Source: JAWXVD01 sp044425705 (lineage in GTDB: Bacteria > Bacillota > Clostridia > Lachnospirales > Lachnospiraceae). From it: a DNA stretch of 34,326 nucleotides. Below, in pieces: positions 31,464 through 34,326 of this stretch. The position numbers and the translations under genes are program-made. A model generated the notes under the pieces. The model did not search any database. It worked only from the letters and a program-made list of their open reading frames with translations, and was not told where the DNA came from. Location: positions 1 to 34,326 of the forward strand of contig JAWXVD010000024.1 of NCBI GenBank assembly GCA_044425705.1. Direction: 5' to 3'. Position 1 is the first letter of the stretch. Each line of letters opens with the position of its first letter.

Positions 31464-31521
31464 TAATTTTTTTACTATTATAACAAGAATTTAATTATTT
31501 GTATATAAATAATAGCATTTA

Positions 31522-32121
31522 TTACAAAAATTCGATTATCTTTAACAAAATACTTGGATTTATATACACTTCTGTAATAATTCCTAGGATAAACACTACT
31601 AAAACTAATACAATTTTCATCCATTGCTTCAGTTTACTAGATTTTATCCCTCCATAATAAGAAGTATCATAATATTCTTTCCAAATTTTTTTCCTTGTAT
31701 TTATTAATCCTATATAAGCCACGGAATAAAATATAAATTGTGGAAATACACCCGCTATAAAAAGTAAAATCCCCTTGAGACCATACCTTAAAGATAAAAT
31801 TTCTAGCAACATGCCTGCTAAACATCCCATCCAACTAGTAACGACGCAAAGTATCATACCACCTATATTGGTAAAGGATAAAATCATTAGAAATATAATT
31901 TTCACCAATCGATTTTGTATACAAAGGTATAACATTTTCGAAAAATCAACTTCTAATCCATTTATGCTTTCCATTAATTCTGCCCGTAAAAAACTATCGT
32001 GATTGATAAACTCATCTTCCCACAAAAACACCATTGCGATACCTACCAGAAAACTAATTCCGAATAAAAAAAAGAAAAAAGAAACGGTAAGGTTTCTTTT
32101 TCTCTTTATTTTTTCTGCCAA
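31522..32121 (-). CDS. spoIIM: Stage II sporulation protein M-like membrane protein
   Basis: A 199-aa protein with about five hydrophobic segments. A long N-terminal helix (FFFFLFGISFLVGIAMVFLW) is followed by a soluble loop, then NRLVKIIFLMILSFTNIG and three more helices including LFIAGVFPQFIFYSVAYIG. Size and layout fit SpoIIM, part of the SpoIIDMP complex that thins septal peptidoglycan during engulfment. The locus order Nudix-spoIIM-xerD is conserved with Bacillus. The start is TTG at 32121: GAAGGG lies ~8 nt upstream, and a nearby ATG is out of frame and hits a stop after a few codons. Confidence 0.8.
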   Translation of the reverse strand: MAEKIKRKRNLTVSFFFFLFGISFLVGIAMVFLWEDEFINHDSFLRAELMESINGLEVDFSKMLYLCIQNRLVKIIFLMILSFTNIGGMILCVVTSWMGCLAGMLLEILSLRYGLKGILLFIAGVFPQFIFYSVAYIGLINTRKKIWKEYYDTSYYGGIKSSKLKQWMKIVLVLVVFILGIITEVYINPSILLKIIEFL

Positions 32122-32243
32122 TTATCCATCCCTTCTTCAAAGTAACATGTAGCTTTATCTAACTATGATTACGCCACCTACACAAATATGATGTAAATCA
32201 TTCGTTTCACATTACTGATCCGCTTACCTTTGTACATTATATG

Positions 32244-32777
32244 CTAGCAATATTTATTTTTATAACACATAATTGCAGAAATGGTTTTGCTATCTTCGAT
32301 TTTTCCACTGTAAATCATTTCTGCCAATTCATCTACCGAATAAGCCTCCACATTGATAAATTCATCTTCATCCAAATTTTGTTTACTTTTCTGTAAGTTC
32401 TTTGCCACATAGATGTCTATCTTTTCATTACAAAAAGCAACTGTTGTTCGAATGGAAATTAATAGTTCCAAATGGTCTGATTTATACCCAGTTTCTTCTT
32501 CTAGTTCTCTTGCAGCCGCTACCTTAGTTGGCTCCTCTGCACCATTTAATCCACCAGCTGGAACCTCTAAGGTAACTCTATCTAATGCATTGCGATATTG
32601 CCGCACCATTAATAGCTTACCATCATCTCTAACTGGTATCACTGCTGCCGCACCCTTATGACCTATAAAATCCCATTTTACAATATTTCCATTGGGCACC
32701 TGTATGGTGTCTTGATAATAATCTATGATGGAGCCTTTGGCTACCAAGGTTCTTTCTAATCGTTTGAATTCTGCCAT
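32244..32777 (-). CDS. Nudix hydrolase, ADP-ribose pyrophosphatase type
   Basis: A 177-aa enzyme likely to split ADP-ribose into AMP and ribose 5-phosphate. The Nudix box GX5EX7REUXEEXGU runs from G76 to Y98, with R90, E91, E94 and E95 all present. KGAAAVIPVRDDGKLLMVRQYR before the box and LEVPAGG leading into it are characteristic of the ADP-ribose group. AGAGGA lies before the ATG at 32777. In Bacillus the nudF gene precedes spoIIM as here. A TATAAT box at about 32830-32836 on the minus strand may be its promoter, but the -35 is poor. Confidence 0.9.
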   Translation of the reverse strand: MAEFKRLERTLVAKGSIIDYYQDTIQVPNGNIVKWDFIGHKGAAAVIPVRDDGKLLMVRQYRNALDRVTLEVPAGGLNGAEEPTKVAAARELEEETGYKSDHLELLISIRTTVAFCNEKIDIYVAKNLQKSKQNLDEDEFINVEAYSVDELAEMIYSGKIEDSKTISAIMCYKNKYC

Positions 32778-32850
32778 GTTTTGTCCTCTTTTCTGAGTTT
32801 TTTGTTCTCATCATTCTATCAAATAACTATTATAGCTGCATCTCTAACTG

Positions 32851-34326
32851 CTAATTTCCAATATTATAAACAGAGTTTACATAAATCTTTTGGTTTTTAT
32901 TTCCTGATACAATTGGAATACGTTTCATTCCTTTATCCATACTAAAGAAATTATCTGCAAACTTCATGTCGCCATCTTCTGATTCTAGTATAATATTATG
33001 TGCAAATGCCTGTGTTGTAATAATGACTGCATCCTCTTCCACTTTTGCTTCTATCTGTGGATTGACAAACTGGTAATGTTTTGGTGCTGTAAATAGACAA
33101 GTTCCATATGACACCACTTCATCTCCCACAACAAATCGATAATTCATATGTACATATAGTGGATTTTGATTTGAAAAATCAACTTTATCTAACCACACAC
33201 CATCATAGGCTGATACCCTAACTTCTTGGCTACCCCTGATTTGTTTGCCTGTTTCATCTATTAAAACTCTGCTATCTGGACCACATAATTCCCATTCTAC
33301 TGTACCAACTACCTCTTGTTCTGTTTCATTGGCAACTTGTAATGTAGCAGAAATCTCTAAATCAGATTCTTCTAAGACACAATATGGACGTTGATCCACT
33401 TCCCCGTGTTCTTCGCAAGAAATCATAATTGGAGCAAACATTTTTTTCTCTGCATAATGTAGCGCTTTCCATCTACCAAAATAATCGATGCTTGCCCATG
33501 ATGCTACTGGCCAAATATCGTTTAACTGCCATACTACAGTACCCATACAGATTCCTCTGTGACGTCTAAAATGTTCTACTCCATAACGAATGGCATCAGC
33601 CTGTAAACATTGTGACGCATAAAGCAATGCTTGAAAGTCCTTTGGATACAAATAAGTTGCTGCCATATAATTCATGATTTTTCCATTAGCAGCTGTATTT
33701 CTCTGATGCATTTCCATGATTCTAGAAAAAATATTTCTATCCTCTGGTAAGGTAAAGCTTTCAACGGTTTTCATACATGGGAATGATTGAAAGCCAAATT
33801 CTGATAAGTATCTAAACTTATATTTTCTATAATCTGTAAAAGGTTTGTTCCCATGCCAAACATCCCAATAATGCGCATCCCCTCTATTAGGATCACTAGG
33901 ATAATCATAATTTCCACCTGAAGATGGTGAAGAGGGCCAATAAAAGGCTTGTGGATCTTCTTCTTTTACGATTTTAGGAATAATGTATTCATACATTTTG
34001 ATATAGTCATATTTCTGTTTTGCACTTGGTGTCCATGCTTTTGTCAGCACTTGTTCTTCCATTTCATTGTTTCCACACCACAATCCCAAACATGCATGAT
34101 GTCTAATGCGACGTACATTGTCTATAGTTTCTTGTATGATATTTGCTTCAAAAGCATCATCTAACTCATAGCTTGCACATGCATAAAGAAAATCTTGCCA
34201 AATAACAAGTCCCATTTCATCACATAAATCATAGAAATAATCATCTGGGAAATATCCGCCACCCCAAACACGAATGCTGTTATAATTTGCTTCTACACAA
34301 TCCTGTAATAAAACCTTTGTTCTTTC
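32851..34326 (-). CDS. Glycoside hydrolase family 2 protein, beta-mannosidase-like (5' end beyond window)
   Basis: The frame is open to the window edge, so the N-terminal part is missing; ~491 residues are visible. The barrel begins with NSIRVWGGGYFPDDYFYDLCDEMGLVIWQDF, typical of beta-mannosidases. CGNNEMEE holds the acid/base Glu. YLSEFGFQSFP holds the nucleophile Glu. TVVWQLNDIWPVASWASIDYFGRWKALHY is the usual end of the barrel, followed by beta-sandwich domains. It should release mannose from beta-mannosides or N-glycan-type oligosaccharides. There is no membrane segment in the visible part. An apparent ATG at 34215 is internal and not the real start. Confidence 0.92.
   Translation of the reverse strand, partial: ERTKVLLQDCVEANYNSIRVWGGGYFPDDYFYDLCDEMGLVIWQDFLYACASYELDDAFEANIIQETIDNVRRIRHHACLGLWCGNNEMEEQVLTKAWTPSAKQKYDYIKMYEYIIPKIVKEEDPQAFYWPSSPSSGGNYDYPSDPNRGDAHYWDVWHGNKPFTDYRKYKFRYLSEFGFQSFPCMKTVESFTLPEDRNIFSRIMEMHQRNTAANGKIMNYMAATYLYPKDFQALLYASQCLQADAIRYGVEHFRRHRGICMGTVVWQLNDIWPVASWASIDYFGRWKALHYAEKKMFAPIMISCEEHGEVDQRPYCVLEESDLEISATLQVANETEQEVVGTVEWELCGPDSRVLIDETGKQIRGSQEVRVSAYDGVWLDKVDFSNQNPLYVHMNYRFVVGDEVVSYGTCLFTAPKHYQFVNPQIEAKVEEDAVIITTQAFAHNIILESEDGDMKFADNFFSMDKGMKRIPIVSGNKNQKIYVNSVYNIGN

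Overview
The window looks like chromosome of a low-GC, endospore-forming, probably anaerobic Firmicute, most likely a member of the Lachnospiraceae or Clostridia. This is inferred from A+T-rich intergenic DNA, strong AGGAGG-type ribosome sites with occasional GTG and TTG starts, SpoIIM- and SpoVB-type sporulation proteins, a CotF-like coat protein and a collagen-like surface protein. A ferredoxin-tailed aldo/keto reductase and a NifS-NifU-MnmA operon point the same way. No rRNA, tRNA, CRISPR array or complete transposase gene was recognised.

Layout. 0.1-2 kb: a monocistronic oligopeptide-binding lipoprotein. 2-5.6 kb: an operon of a GntR/YtrA-type repressor, an ABC ATPase and a large permease, with a very clear operator over its promoter. 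5.7-8.3 kb: gpmI followed by an MNT nucleotidyltransferase and a HEPN protein. 8.4-12.5 kb: a VanZ-like protein and HflX (plus strand), then a SEC-C protein, a CotF/ferritin-like protein and a short AraC regulator (minus strand). 12.5-14.6 kb: a collagen-like protein and a small holin-like protein with a zinc ribbon. 14.8-18 kb: a DUF368 lipid transporter, an aldo/keto reductase and a TauE/SafE permease. 18.4-21.8 kb: the glycolytic cluster gap-pgk-tpiA. 22-26 kb: a PHP phosphatase, then nifS-nifU-mnmA, which carries sulfur from cysteine to tRNA U34. 26-28.6 kb: a SpoVB-like flippase and DAHP synthase. 28.6-32.8 kb: the conserved Nudix-spoIIM-xerD neighbourhood, here interrupted by a repeat-rich small membrane protein and a DUF308/papain-like membrane protein. 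32.85 kb to the end: a GH2 beta-mannosidase-like enzyme cut by the window edge.

The most interesting non-coding signal is a family of small non-autonomous mobile elements. Two copies (8383-8438 and 18032-18172) share GTAAC...GTTAC terminal inverted repeats and are each flanked by a perfect 8-bp target duplication (TACAATAT and CATTTATT). Two further partial copies (about 11274-11325 and 31402-31463) share the internal hairpins, one with a compensatory base change. The GTAA ends and 8-bp duplications suggest mobilisation by an IS66-type transposase encoded elsewhere. A second intergenic repeat (14739-14800 and, inverted, 18314-18376) and a 138-bp hairpin between pgk and tpiA are further structured elements.

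Other points of note are a XerD-locus recombinase that appears to lack two catalytic residues, and several promoter-overlapping palindromes that look like operators. All functional calls come from reading motifs; no database search was made.
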